From CABZJG01 sp902512685 (GTDB lineage: Bacteria; Pseudomonadota; Alphaproteobacteria; Rhodobacterales; Rhodobacteraceae): a stretch of DNA of 64,000 bases. Made by a program: the position numbers and the translations under genes. The stretch spans positions 186,001 to 250,000 of the forward strand of contig CP179201.1 in NCBI GenBank assembly GCA_051201605.1, given 5' to 3'. The notes beneath the pieces were generated by a model. The model saw nothing but the letters and a program-made list of their open reading frames with translations. It had not been told where the DNA came from and did not search any database. Positions 7,728-16,776 of this stretch are shown here, piece after piece; positions within the stretch are counted from its first letter, which is position 1; the number at the start of each line of letters is the position of its first letter.

Positions 7728-8703
7728 TGGCCGATCCAAGCAGACGGGCTTTGGCATTGCTGTATTGTGCAGTCAGCTGATCCACCAACCCTTGGGTTGT
7801 CATATGCGTTTTAATCGCGCCGATCCCCTGACCCGACCCCCAGATTTCCTTCCATGATTTGGGCTTTTCTCTTTGGTCGGAAAAATCCATTGAACTGACA
7901 TCCGCACTGGGCAGGTTGTCGGGGTCCATTCCGGCGCGCGCGATCGAGGGTTTTAGATAGTTGCCATCTACCCCGGTAAAGAGGGATGAATAAACGATAT
8001 CTTCGGCGCTGCTGTCGATAATCATCTGCTTGTATGCAGGGTCAGCATTGGCCTCTTTTGTGGCGATAAAGGGCGAACCGATATAGGCCAGATCAGCCCC
8101 CATGGCTTGTGCCGCCAAAATGCTGTCGCCGGTTGCAATGGCGCCGGATAACATCAGCGGGCCTTTGAACCATTCGCGGATTTCACCAATAAGCGCCATC
8201 GGGGATAACGCGCCGGCATGCCCGCCCGCGCCTGCGGCCACTGCGATCAATCCATCTGCGCCTTTTTCGATGGCTTTTTTGGCAAAGCGGTTGTTGATCA
8301 CATCATGCAGTGCAATGCCGCCGCAGCTATGGGCGGCGTCATTCACCTCGACGCGGGCCCCCAGAGATGTAATCCAAATCGGCACTTTCCATTTTGCGCA
8401 GATTTCAAGATCACGCTCAAGACGTGCATTTGATCGGTGCACGATCTGGTTGACTGCAAAAGGCGCCGCCGGATTGTCAGGGTTGGCTTGATTGTGACGG
8501 TCAAGTTCTTCTGTAATACGCTTTAACCACAGCTCTAACACGACGGCTTCACCATCTTTTTCGCGCGCGTTGAGCGCGGGAAACGAGCCGACAATACCGG
8601 CTTTGCACTGCGCAATCACCAGATCAGGGTTTGAGATAATGAAAAGCGGCGCTGCGATGGCAGGAAGCCGCAGACCCGTGAGTTGCAATGGAAGTTTGGT
8701 CAT
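7720..8703 (-). CDS. Nitronate monooxygenase / 2-nitropropane dioxygenase family
   Basis: A 327-residue FMN-dependent TIM-barrel protein of the NMO/enoyl-reductase-like family. The N-terminus reads LRLPAIAAPLFIISNPDL. The glycine-rich GADGLIAVAAGAGGHAGALSPMALI contains the family GGHAG motif, and GADLAYIGSPFIATKEA contributes to the phosphate-binding part. Class assignment to true nitronate oxidation is uncertain, because many roseobacter homologues sit in acyl-CoA operons. It is followed by the phosphatase gene with an 8-bp overlap. Confidence 0.85.
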   Translation of the reverse strand: MTKLPLQLTGLRLPAIAAPLFIISNPDLVIAQCKAGIVGSFPALNAREKDGEAVVLELWLKRITEELDRHNQANPDNPAAPFAVNQIVHRSNARLERDLEICAKWKVPIWITSLGARVEVNDAAHSCGGIALHDVINNRFAKKAIEKGADGLIAVAAGAGGHAGALSPMALIGEIREWFKGPLMLSGAIATGDSILAAQAMGADLAYIGSPFIATKEANADPAYKQMIIDSSAEDIVYSSLFTGVDGNYLKPSIARAGMDPDNLPSADVSSMDFSDQREKPKSWKEIWGSGQGIGAIKTHMTTQGLVDQLTAQYSNAKARLLGSANG

Positions 8704-8721
8704 TTCTTTGGAAGTCCTTGG

Positions 8722-9177
8722 TTAAAAATATTGTCTGCCAATCCATTCGGCGATCAGCGCGGGGCGCTCTTGGCCCTCAATTTCTACGGTGATGTCCCAG
8801 ATATTGGTCACCTCGGTTGGTTTGGGATGGCGCAGCGCCTTCAATGTGAAATGTGCACGCACACGCGCACCGGATTTCACCGGTGAGATAAAGCGGATTT
8901 TATCGAAGCCATAGTTAATGCCCATGGTGGCGCCTTCGATGTCCGGGACCCCATCATAAATCATCGCTGAAAGCATCGATAAGGTCAAAAACCCATGCGC
9001 GATGGTGGTGCCAAAAGGCGTCTTTTCAGCCGCTTTCGCATCCACATGGATAAACTGATGGTCTTCGGTCACATCGGCGAAATTATCGATCTGGCTTTGA
9101 TCAATTTCGAACCAGCGAGAAGTGCCAACTTTCTGGCCCTCAAGCTTTATAAAATCATCTAGTGCAATGCTGCTCAT
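8722..9177 (-). CDS. MaoC-like (R)-specific enoyl-CoA hydratase
   Basis: A 151-residue hotdog hydratase. The hydratase-2 motif is visible as FADVTEDHQFIHVDAKAAEKTPF with the catalytic D/H pair (about residues 33-55), and the following TTIAHGFLTLSML supports MaoC membership. It hydrates trans-2-enoyl-CoA to (R)-3-hydroxyacyl-CoA. It lies between the SDR (3 bp upstream) and the nitronate monooxygenase, consistent with a hydration/dehydrogenation pair. Confidence 0.9.
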   Translation of the reverse strand: MSSIALDDFIKLEGQKVGTSRWFEIDQSQIDNFADVTEDHQFIHVDAKAAEKTPFGTTIAHGFLTLSMLSAMIYDGVPDIEGATMGINYGFDKIRFISPVKSGARVRAHFTLKALRHPKPTEVTNIWDITVEIEGQERPALIAEWIGRQYF

Positions 9178-9180
9178 CGC

Positions 9181-9996
9181 TTAATCCTCTCCGAATATCG
9201 AAGCCCCTGTGGCCACGTTGATGCCGCCAGAGACAGGGATCACGGCGCCGGTTATATAAGAACCGCCATAGCCGCAGAGAAACTGAAGACAGGCGGCGAT
9301 ATCTTCTGGCCGCCCGATACGGCCGTTTGGCACACGCTCGGCAACCCGATCTGCACCGCTGTCCTGACCAATGGCAAAATCGGTCATCCCAGATTGAAAC
9401 GGCCCCGGGGCCAGGGCGTTGACCGTGATGTGGCGGGGGCCCAGTTCTTTGGCCAGAATGCGGGTCATATGATGCACCCCGGCTTTTGAGACCGAATAAG
9501 AATAGGCACCATCACCCATGGGCACTTCGCCCATCACGCTGCCCACATTGACCACACGCGCCGGGTCGTTTGCCGTGCCTGCATCCGCCAGCATATCGCC
9601 AAGACCTTGGGTCAGGTGAAACATGCCGGTCACGTTCAGGGCCATTACCTTTTCCCAAGCGTCATAGGGAAAAATGTCAAACGGCGCGCCCCAAGTGCGC
9701 CCTGCGTTGTTCATCAGGATGTTCAATTCAGCGGTGCGCTGCTGCACTGCGCTGATTAAGGCAGCAATGCCCTCGGCGCTGCCGACATCCCCGCCAAAGC
9801 CCTCGGCAGAGCCGGCAAGTTCGGCGGCGTTTATAGCGGCGGCAACCTCGGCGCAGGCTTCTGCCTTGCGGCTTGCAATCAGCACATGCGCGCCGGCAGC
9901 CGCCAGCCCTGTGGCGGCCATCCGCCCAATACCGGTCGCCCCGCCGGTGACCAAAGCGGTTTTGCCGGTTAATCCAAAAAGACTGTCAGGCGTCAT
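9181..9996 (-). CDS. SDR family NAD(P)-dependent oxidoreductase
   Basis: A classical short-chain dehydrogenase/reductase of 271 residues. The cofactor motif TGGATGIG is at about residues 17-24, NNAG at 91-94 and the catalytic YSVSK at about 165-169. In context it would oxidise the 3-hydroxyacyl-CoA formed by the adjacent MaoC protein, but the substrate is not readable from sequence. An AGGAAAAA ribosome binding site precedes the ATG. It is 91 bp downstream of the acyl-CoA synthetase. Confidence 0.9.
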   Translation of the reverse strand: MTPDSLFGLTGKTALVTGGATGIGRMAATGLAAAGAHVLIASRKAEACAEVAAAINAAELAGSAEGFGGDVGSAEGIAALISAVQQRTAELNILMNNAGRTWGAPFDIFPYDAWEKVMALNVTGMFHLTQGLGDMLADAGTANDPARVVNVGSVMGEVPMGDGAYSYSVSKAGVHHMTRILAKELGPRHITVNALAPGPFQSGMTDFAIGQDSGADRVAERVPNGRIGRPEDIAACLQFLCGYGGSYITGAVIPVSGGINVATGASIFGED

Positions 9997-10087
9997 TTGT
10001 TTTTCCTAATTGGGTTAGATTAGAAAAAGGCTGTTTTGCGAAATGTACAAGTGGTCAATTGGCAAATGCCGTTACGTTTTTGGCCGC

Positions 10088-11743
10088 TTAGCTTTGTCTG
10101 GCTTGCTCGGTAAGCTCGCGCCAAAGCACTTTGCTTGATCCGGATTTTGGCAAATGGGCTACAAATTCAATATGAGTGGGGCATTTATACGCCGCCATAT
10201 TGGTTTTGCACCACCTGATAATATCGGCCGGATCGGGCAGGTTTTCATTGTCAGCCGGTACAATTACGGCCTTGGCGGTTTCGCCGCGCCGCGTGTCGGT
10301 AATACCAATCACACAGACCTCGGCGATCTCTGGGTGGCCATGCATGATTGCCTCGACCTCGGCAGGCCAGATTTTATAACCGGCGGCATTGATCATGCGT
10401 TTGAGGCGGTCAACCATATAAAAATAACCGTCCTTATCCACATATCCCATATCGCCGGTGCGCAAATAGCGCGTGCCATCCACTGTGACAAACACCTCTT
10501 CTGTTTCTTTTGGCCGCTGCCAATAGCCTAAAAAAAGCTGCGGCCCGGTCAGCAGAATTTCGCCCACGTCATTGGCGCCCAGCTTTGCGCCGCTTTGGGG
10601 CGACCAAACACAGGCGTCCACATCAAAAACAGGTATGCCAAGGCATTGCGGACGCGCATCTTCGACCGGATTAATATGGGTGGCAGCCATAGTTTCGCTT
10701 AGCCCATAGCCTTCGATGTAATCAAGTCCGGTGATGGTTTTCAACCTATGGGCTACAGGCGCAGGCATCGCAGCGCCGCCGCCGCCAATTGCGCGCAAGC
10801 TTGACAGATCATAGCGCTCAAGATCGGGCATATTGGCGAAATCTATCGCCATAGCGGCAATCGAGCGCCAGCGGGTCACTTGATAGCGCTGGATCAGTTC
10901 GGCAGCGATGCGCCGATCCCAGCGGGTCATGATCACTACGGTTCCACCCGCATATACCGGCCCGTTCATAACGGCCTGCATGCCGGTGACATGAAACATC
11001 GGCATGGTTGCCAGCGACACACAGTTTTCATCCATGCCGTACCATTGCACCCCGCCCACTGCAGTGACCATCACCGTGCGGTGGCTGTGCATACAGCCCT
11101 TGGGCTGTCCGGTGGTGCCTGAACTATAGGGAATGACCGCTAAGTCATCGGGGCTTATCCTGGCCGGTTCTGCGCCGCTATGGCGGTCGATAACACTATG
11201 CCACAGGGTGAAACCTTTGGCTGCTAAAGGCGCCAAATCCCGCTTTTGCAGCGCTTTGGGCAGCGCCAGATCATAATTCGGATCGGCCATCTGCGCATAA
11301 TCGGCTAGCAAGGCGCAATCGAATTTACCAGCCCGTAGAAGCGGCGCGACCACCTCACAAAGCTCGGCGCCAAGACAAATTATCTTTGCCCCGGTATCAC
11401 TGCAAATATAGTCAAGCTCGGCGCTGCGCGACATGGGATTGACCGGCACCACAACGCCTCCGGCATGTAAGATGGCGTAGTAGGAAATGATCAATTGCGG
11501 GCTGTTTTGCATAAACAAAAGCACCCGGTCACCGGGCTTCAGGCCCTGGCCGTGCTGAAAATACCCGCTCAGCTTTTCAACCCGATCCAAAAGGGTTTGA
11601 TAATCGTAGTGCGCCCCATGAAATATAATCGCTGTGCGCTGAGCAAACCGCCGGGCTGAAGCGATTAAATTTGCTGCCAATGGTTGCTCTGGTAGAGCAA
11701 GCGTTTTTTCAACGCCGCTTGGCCATTTTGCGCGGGGTGTCAC
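10088..11743 (-). CDS. AMP-forming acyl-CoA synthetase
   Basis: A 551-residue ANL-superfamily ligase that activates a carboxylic acid to its acyl-CoA through an acyl-adenylate. Visible are the P-loop-like IPYSSGTTGQPKG (about residues 205-217), YGLSE near 347, the hinge YLRTGDMGYVDKDGY and the C-terminal SSKVLWREL with the catalytic Lys. Sequence style fits medium/long-chain acids. It is the first gene of the eight-gene minus-strand operon and so probably defines the imported or released acid. No acyl-CoA dehydrogenase or thiolase is present in the operon. Confidence 0.93.
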   Translation of the reverse strand: MTPRAKWPSGVEKTLALPEQPLAANLIASARRFAQRTAIIFHGAHYDYQTLLDRVEKLSGYFQHGQGLKPGDRVLLFMQNSPQLIISYYAILHAGGVVVPVNPMSRSAELDYICSDTGAKIICLGAELCEVVAPLLRAGKFDCALLADYAQMADPNYDLALPKALQKRDLAPLAAKGFTLWHSVIDRHSGAEPARISPDDLAVIPYSSGTTGQPKGCMHSHRTVMVTAVGGVQWYGMDENCVSLATMPMFHVTGMQAVMNGPVYAGGTVVIMTRWDRRIAAELIQRYQVTRWRSIAAMAIDFANMPDLERYDLSSLRAIGGGGAAMPAPVAHRLKTITGLDYIEGYGLSETMAATHINPVEDARPQCLGIPVFDVDACVWSPQSGAKLGANDVGEILLTGPQLFLGYWQRPKETEEVFVTVDGTRYLRTGDMGYVDKDGYFYMVDRLKRMINAAGYKIWPAEVEAIMHGHPEIAEVCVIGITDTRRGETAKAVIVPADNENLPDPADIIRWCKTNMAAYKCPTHIEFVAHLPKSGSSKVLWRELTEQARQS

Positions 11744-11927
11744 AGACGTATCCTCCTGTTACGTCGGATAATTATTTGTTTTTTTCCTGTTATCAAGCCT
11801 TCTTGCGGCTGTTCAACCATCTTCAGGGTTGGCCTAAGCTTGCCTAGAACTTGCCGCAGCAGTTGCGCAAACAACCAGATCACTTTATGTGAAAGAAACA
11901 TTTCTTGACCAAAGCAGGACATAGACA

Positions 11928-12539
11928 GTGACTAACTTTCTCTATCAAGGCGATCTTCCCGACAATTTGGACTTGGGGCCCGAGGTCGCCATTGACTGTG
12001 AAACCATGGGGCTTAATCCGCACCGTGATCGTTTGTGCCTTGTGCAAATGTCTGGCGGCGATGGAAATGCATATCTTGTACAGGTGGCGCTGGGCCAAGA
12101 TCAGGCACCCAATTTATGCCGCATGCTGGAAGATCCCAAAGTGCTAAAGCTGTTCCATTTTGGCCGTTTTGATATTGCGGCGCTTTATCATGCCTTTGGC
12201 GCGCTAACCGCGCCGGTCTATTGTACCAAAATCGCAAGCAAATTGACGCGCACCTACACCGACCGGCATGGATTGAAAAACCTGCTGCAGGAATTGCTAT
12301 CGGTTGATATTTCCAAACAGCAGCAATCCTCGGATTGGGGCGCTGAGGCATTGAGGGATGCACAGATGGACTATGCCGCATCCGATGTGCTTTATCTGCA
12401 CCAACTGCGCGATGCGCTGAATATCCGCTTGGCGCGTGAAGGCAGAACAGAGATCGCGCAAAGGTGTTTTGACTTTCTTCCCGCCCGGGCGCAGCTTGAT
12501 CTTGCAGGTTGGCCCGAGATTGATATCTTTGCCCACTAG
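11928..12539 (+). CDS. rnd: Ribonuclease D (short form)
   Basis: A 203-residue DEDD-family 3'-5' exoribonuclease. Exo motif I is AIDCETMGLNP (about residues 23-33), motif II lies in LKLFHFGRFDIAAL and motif III in MDYAASDVLYLHQL. It is the short alphaproteobacterial form lacking the HRDC domains of the E. coli enzyme. It is divergent from the acyl-CoA synthetase across 184 bp and 26 bp upstream of lptC, so it may be cotranscribed with the lpt genes. Confidence 0.93.
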   Translation: MTNFLYQGDLPDNLDLGPEVAIDCETMGLNPHRDRLCLVQMSGGDGNAYLVQVALGQDQAPNLCRMLEDPKVLKLFHFGRFDIAALYHAFGALTAPVYCTKIASKLTRTYTDRHGLKNLLQELLSVDISKQQQSSDWGAEALRDAQMDYAASDVLYLHQLRDALNIRLAREGRTEIAQRCFDFLPARAQLDLAGWPEIDIFAH

Positions 12540-12565
12540 GGCATTACAGCGAGCGAAAATCCCCA

Positions 12566-13171
12566 ATGACGACATCACAGGATATACATTTTCAGCTGAT
12601 GACGGGGCTGAAATATATATTGCCAATGATCGCTTTGGGGCTGCTTTCAGTGATGTTTTACATGTCGCAGAGCGTGCCTGAAGAAAGCACAATTCCCTAT
12701 AGTGAAAGACGCCTTTATGATCGGGCTAAAGGCCCGCAAGTCAGCGCGCCGTATTTTACGGGTGTGACCGGCGCCGGTGACCGGCTTAGTATGTCGGCCA
12801 TGTCCGTAAAACCAGATCAGTCCGTTGATGAGGATTTAGAAATTGATCAGGTGGTTTTGCGGATCAAAACCGGCCCAAATCAGGATATTCTTGCGTCTTC
12901 TGACAGTGGGCTCATTCGAAATGAAAAGGGCCTTTTGGTCATGGAGGGCAATGTGCAGGTTGTAACCAACGACGGCTATCAACTGAGCGCTTCTAGGATT
13001 ACCAGCAAAATGGAGGCGCTTTGGCTTTATGCAGATGGGCCCGTGAAAGGCACTGGCGCCGCAGGCGATCTAGAGGCCGGTTCAATGGAGATTTTACGCG
13101 ATTCTGAGACAGGTAACCTGCAATTTATTTTTAAAGATGGTATAAAGCTGATATATGATCCTAAAACCTAA
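12566..13171 (+). CDS. lptC: LPS export protein LptC
   Basis: A bitopic inner-membrane protein (201 residues) that passes lipopolysaccharide from LptB2FG to LptA. One N-terminal membrane segment at about residues 14-33 (LKYILPMIALGLLSVMFYMS) precedes a periplasmic beta-jellyroll, including GLLVMEGNVQVVTNDGYQL. Divergent LptC sequences are hard to call alone. The order lptC-lptA-lptB with tight spacing (12 and 7 bp) makes the identification secure. Confidence 0.9.
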   Translation: MTTSQDIHFQLMTGLKYILPMIALGLLSVMFYMSQSVPEESTIPYSERRLYDRAKGPQVSAPYFTGVTGAGDRLSMSAMSVKPDQSVDEDLEIDQVVLRIKTGPNQDILASSDSGLIRNEKGLLVMEGNVQVVTNDGYQLSASRITSKMEALWLYADGPVKGTGAAGDLEAGSMEILRDSETGNLQFIFKDGIKLIYDPKT

Positions 13172-13183
13172 AAGGGGCATGAT

Positions 13184-13684
13184 GTGCGCAAGATTTCTTT
13201 AGTTTTAATTTTAATGGTGTTTGGCGTCATGGGCGGCGCGTCCTCAGCGCTTTTGGCGCAAGATGCCACCCCCGGATTCGGATCCATAAGCCAAGACAGC
13301 AAAGAGCCGATTGAAATCACCGCAAATCAGCTTGAATTTGATGATGAAAGCGGGATTGCCACATTTGAGGGAGATGTATTGATTATTCAGGGCGATTTGC
13401 GGCTAACGGCAGAATTTATCGAAGTTGTTTACTCAGATGACAGATCAAAAATTGACAGTATGATTGCAAATACCAATGTCAGGCTGACCAGTGGTCCGGA
13501 CAAAGCCGTATCTGATGCCGCCGACTATGATTTGGCGCGCGGCAGCATCATTTTGACGGGCAATGTTTCAATTCTTCAAGAAGGAAACACCCTTGTGGCT
13601 GAGCGGGCCGAATTTGATCTTGATACCGGCAGCTCTACCGCATCAGGTCGGGTCAAAACCGTTTTAATACCTACAAGCGATTGA
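13184..13684 (+). CDS. lptA: LPS transport periplasmic protein LptA
   Basis: A 166-residue periplasmic bridge protein of the OstA/LptA domain. An N-terminal signal peptide is cleaved after about residue 23 (SSALLAQ). The repeated beta-strand unit is visible as EITANQLEFDDESGIATFEGDVLIIQG and ARGSIILTGNVSILQEGN. The start is GTG, with AAAGGGG seven bases upstream; an overlapping ATG two bases earlier is out of frame. Confidence 0.92.
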   Translation: MRKISLVLILMVFGVMGGASSALLAQDATPGFGSISQDSKEPIEITANQLEFDDESGIATFEGDVLIIQGDLRLTAEFIEVVYSDDRSKIDSMIANTNVRLTSGPDKAVSDAADYDLARGSIILTGNVSILQEGNTLVAERAEFDLDTGSSTASGRVKTVLIPTSD

Positions 13685-13691
13685 GAAAAAT

Positions 13692-14450
13692 ATGAGCGTG
13701 GCCGAACTGATCAGTGAAAATCCCAACTCAGGCTTGACGGTCAAGGGCCTGCGTAAGAACTATCGCCGGCGGGTGGTTATTCGGGATATATCCATGTCTG
13801 TTCAGCGCGGTGAGATTGTGGCGTTGCTTGGGCCAAACGGCTCGGGAAAAACCACAAGTTTTTATGCGATTGCAGGTCTTGTTGCCTCAGATGGCGGTCA
13901 AGTTTTGCTGGACGGAGAAGACATCACTCGGTTGCCGATGTATCGACGCGCTCGGATGGGCATTGGCTATCTTCCGCAGGAAACCTCTATTTTCCGGGGC
14001 TTGTGTGTCGAAGACAATATTTCCGCAATTTTGGATATTTCCGAACAAGACCGGCATAAACGGCGAGAACGTCTTGAAGAACTCTTGGCTGATTTTGGCC
14101 TAGAGCATTTGCGCCGCACATCTGCAATGGCGCTGTCTGGCGGCGAGCGTCGGCGGGTGGAAATTGCCCGCAGTTTGGCGGCCCATCCTAAATACCTGTT
14201 GCTGGATGAACCCTTTGCGGGCGTTGATCCTATTTCAGTCGGTGATATCCGGCAATTGGTGACCAATCTCAAAACCCGCGGGATTGGGGTTTTGATTACA
14301 GATCACAATGTGCGCGAAACGCTTGAATTGGTGGATCGCGCTTATATCCTGCATGACGGCAAGGTTTTGATGTCGGGCAAACCCGAAGATGTGATTGACA
14401 ATGAAAATGTCCGCCGCGTGTATCTTGGGGATAGTTTTCGGCTTTCCTAA
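13692..14450 (+). CDS. lptB: LPS export ABC transporter ATPase LptB
   Basis: A 252-residue cytoplasmic ATPase of the LptB2FG exporter. Walker A is LLGPNGSGKTTSF (about residues 45-57), the Q-loop YLPQETSIFRGL, the signature MALSGGERRRVEIARSLA, Walker B YLLLDEPFAGVDP and the switch His DHNV. In many alphaproteobacteria rpoN follows, but here the next gene is hpf, the arrangement seen in roseobacters. Confidence 0.96.
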   Translation: MSVAELISENPNSGLTVKGLRKNYRRRVVIRDISMSVQRGEIVALLGPNGSGKTTSFYAIAGLVASDGGQVLLDGEDITRLPMYRRARMGIGYLPQETSIFRGLCVEDNISAILDISEQDRHKRRERLEELLADFGLEHLRRTSAMALSGGERRRVEIARSLAAHPKYLLLDEPFAGVDPISVGDIRQLVTNLKTRGIGVLITDHNVRETLELVDRAYILHDGKVLMSGKPEDVIDNENVRRVYLGDSFRLS

Positions 14451-14453
14451 AAT

Positions 14454-14475
14454 CCGCCGATGGGGCGGTATTTTT
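14454..14475 (+). terminator. Weak terminator after lptB
   Basis: CCGCC (14454-14458) and GGCGG (14464-14468) form a short stem directly after the lptB stop, followed by TATTTTT. It may partly separate the lpt genes from hpf. A TTGACA near 14487, with AT-rich TATATA sequence about 20 bp beyond it, could be an hpf promoter, though the spacing is poor. Confidence 0.4.
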
Positions 14476-14673
14476 GAACTACCCCATTGACACATGCCCC
14501 TCGGGTCGCCTTCTATATAGAGGACAGCGTGAGACTTCAGCTGAGTCTTTTAGGGCCGTTTTTAAATAACGATCCGCATAACTATGACTGTCAAATCCTG
14601 CATCCGGACGTAAGTGCGCCCGTCGGCATCGGTTTTGTCGCGCTGTTATTTCTATCAATCAAAAGGAGTTCAT

Positions 14674-15240
14674 ATGCGATATCAAATTTCTGGAAAGCAA
14701 ATTGACATAGGAAACGCCCTTCAAGTGCATGTTAAAAATGAGCTGGGTGCTGTGGTTGGAAAATATGCAGAGCGTCCCACCGATGCAAATGTGGTATTTT
14801 CCAAGAACGCCCATCAGTTTTCCTGCGAGGCAACGGTTCATTTGTCCACCGGTCTGCGTGCGCAGGCAAAAGCTTTAGCAACAGAAATTTACGCAGCCTT
14901 TGATAGTTGTAACGATAAAATGGAAAAGCAACTTCGACGGTATAAGCGGCGATTAAAAGATCATCACAAGGAACGCACACAACCTGTTGAACTTTCGCAC
15001 GCTTCCTCGTATATCCTCGCGCAAGATAATGGAATTGAGGATTCGGAACCAGAATCACTACAGCCAGTCATCGTTGCAGAAACAGAAGCGCAGATTCCGA
15101 TGATTTCGGTGGGCGAAGCTGTAATGCAAATGGAGCTAGCAGGGTCTCAGTTTCTTGTGTTTCGGAATGAAGGTAAAAAAAGCGTAAATGTCGTGTATCG
15201 GCGTGATGATGGAAACATCGGTTGGATAGAACCGCAGTGA
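14674..15240 (+). CDS. hpf: Long-form ribosome hibernation promoting factor
   Basis: Binds the 30S decoding region and dimerises 70S ribosomes into inactive 100S particles in stationary phase. The protein has 188 residues: an N-terminal S30AE domain (MRYQISGKQIDIGNALQ to about residue 105), a charged linker, and the C-terminal dimerisation domain with MISVGEAVMQMELAGSQFLVF and NVVYRRDDGNIGWIEP. The start chosen is the ATG at 14674 with AAGGAG immediately upstream; an in-frame start 60 bases earlier has no binding site. The gene is followed by ptsN. Confidence 0.95.
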   Translation: MRYQISGKQIDIGNALQVHVKNELGAVVGKYAERPTDANVVFSKNAHQFSCEATVHLSTGLRAQAKALATEIYAAFDSCNDKMEKQLRRYKRRLKDHHKERTQPVELSHASSYILAQDNGIEDSEPESLQPVIVAETEAQIPMISVGEAVMQMELAGSQFLVFRNEGKKSVNVVYRRDDGNIGWIEPQ

Positions 15241-15285
15241 TTATACGGCCTGTATAATCTACGCTTGCTTAGGAAAGCATAAAAT

Positions 15286-15750
15286 ATGGAATTGTTTAAT
15301 TTGCTCAAACCAGAGGCTGTAAAAGTTATTTCTACAGTATCGAGCAAAAAACGGCTGTTGCACACAATTGGCGAATTGGCCCAGTCCGTTCATGGGCTGG
15401 ATGTATCAAAGACTGTTGAGACCCTTCAAGAGCGTGAAACTCTTGGGCCAACCGGGGTTGGCAGCGGGGTGGCTTTGCCGCATGCACGATCTACACAGAT
15501 CGACCGTGTGGTTGGGACATTTATCCTGTTGGAAAAGCCGGTTGATTTTGAAGCAGTGGATCAACAACCTGTGGATCTTATTTTTGCGCTCTTTGCGCCG
15601 GAAACTGCCGGGGTCGAGCATTTAAAAGCGCTGGCGCTGGTGTCTCGGACATTGCGTGATCCGATGCTGCGCAGTAAACTGCGGGCCAACCCGGACAGCT
15701 CAACCCTGTTTACAATTCTAACCGAAGCACAGAACGTTCAGGCGGCCTAA
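15286..15750 (+). CDS. ptsN: PTS IIA-like nitrogen regulatory protein
   Basis: EIIA-Ntr (154 residues), the phosphate acceptor at the end of the regulatory PtsP-Npr-PtsN phosphorelay; it modulates potassium and nitrogen/carbon regulation rather than sugar uptake. The phosphorylated His is H66 in GVALPHARS, and the domain runs the full length. It is 45 bp after hpf, so probably in one transcription unit. Confidence 0.94.
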   Translation: MELFNLLKPEAVKVISTVSSKKRLLHTIGELAQSVHGLDVSKTVETLQERETLGPTGVGSGVALPHARSTQIDRVVGTFILLEKPVDFEAVDQQPVDLIFALFAPETAGVEHLKALALVSRTLRDPMLRSKLRANPDSSTLFTILTEAQNVQAA

Positions 15751-15775
15751 ACCGAGAGCCAAATCAATGACTAGA

Positions 15776-15800
15776 GCAGCAAAAGCATTGTTTTTGCTGC
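15776..15800 (+). terminator. Probable hairpin terminator after ptsN
   Basis: GCAGCAAAA pairs with TTTTTGCTGC around a six-base loop, 26 bp after the ptsN stop. The U run is part of the stem and little poly-U follows, so efficiency is uncertain. Confidence 0.45.
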
Positions 15801-15978
15801 CAATTTCGCCGATTATTTGATTTTAAGAACCTAGTTTTTGCTTGCATTTGTGCCCATGCCGGAAAACAGTAACCAGACATCCACACCAGACAAAACTGGC
15901 GGGAAATATATCTGGGCTGTATTTCATGCAAGATCGCGTTTATATTCCATTAAAACAGCTGCTTAGAATGGTGCGGCC

Positions 15979-16776
15979 ATGAGCCTTATAACCATACCTG
16001 TGGCCCCCGGAGTAACCTGTATCCAGGAAACTAGTGTGGCCAATTTCATGCGATGCAACATCTGGCATGTGCGCGGCCGTGATTGCGATCTGGTGATTGA
16101 CACCGGCATGGGGCTGAACCCGCTAAAAAGTTACATTGCGCACTCAACGGAAAAGCCCCTAAAAGCCATCGCCACGCATTCGCATTTCGATCATAGCGGC
16201 AGCCTGCATGAATTTGACTGCCGGCTGGGCCACAGGCTTGAAGCCGATGCCTTTGCCCAAGGCGGGCGTGAGGCGGTTCTGTTTCAAGGGGCATGGACAG
16301 AGATTAATTTTATATGCCCGCAAAGACATGGCGATTTCGACCGCCAGACATATTCTATAACCCCTGCGCCGCTGACCGGATATATAGACGAAGGCGATGT
16401 CATTGATCTTGGGGATCGCGCGTTTCAGGTGTTGCACTTGCCCGGTCATTCGCCCGGATCCATTGGGCTATATGATTTAAAATCTGCCACATTGTTTTCA
16501 GGCGATGCGGTTTATGACGGCGCGCTGTTGGACAGTCATCCCCATTCGGACAAGCAGATTTACCGCCACACGCTTGAGCGCTTGCAACGGCTTGGCGCCA
16601 AGGTCATTCACGCAGGTCATTCGCCATCTTTTGGGGGCGAAAAGCTGAATGCAATCATCGAAAGTTATTTTTCCGGTCAAAACGTCATGCCCGACGTGAA
16701 AGAGTGGTTTGCAGAGTTTCAGGCCGATGAAAATGATCCCTATGCCAATCAAAATTGGCCGGAAAGTGGCTGCTGA
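15979..16776 (+). CDS. MBL-fold metallohydrolase
   Basis: A 265-residue metallo-beta-lactamase-fold hydrolase. The zinc motif THSHFDHSGSLHEF is near residue 62, HLPGHSPGSIGLYD near 153, FSGDAVYDG near 175 and a terminal His in VIHAGHSPSFGG near 212. The substrate is unknown; glyoxalase-II-like thioester or phosphodiester cleavage is possible. Its stop codon abuts the ATG of the EamA transporter (16777), so the two products are co-made. Confidence 0.85.
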   Translation: MSLITIPVAPGVTCIQETSVANFMRCNIWHVRGRDCDLVIDTGMGLNPLKSYIAHSTEKPLKAIATHSHFDHSGSLHEFDCRLGHRLEADAFAQGGREAVLFQGAWTEINFICPQRHGDFDRQTYSITPAPLTGYIDEGDVIDLGDRAFQVLHLPGHSPGSIGLYDLKSATLFSGDAVYDGALLDSHPHSDKQIYRHTLERLQRLGAKVIHAGHSPSFGGEKLNAIIESYFSGQNVMPDVKEWFAEFQADENDPYANQNWPESGC

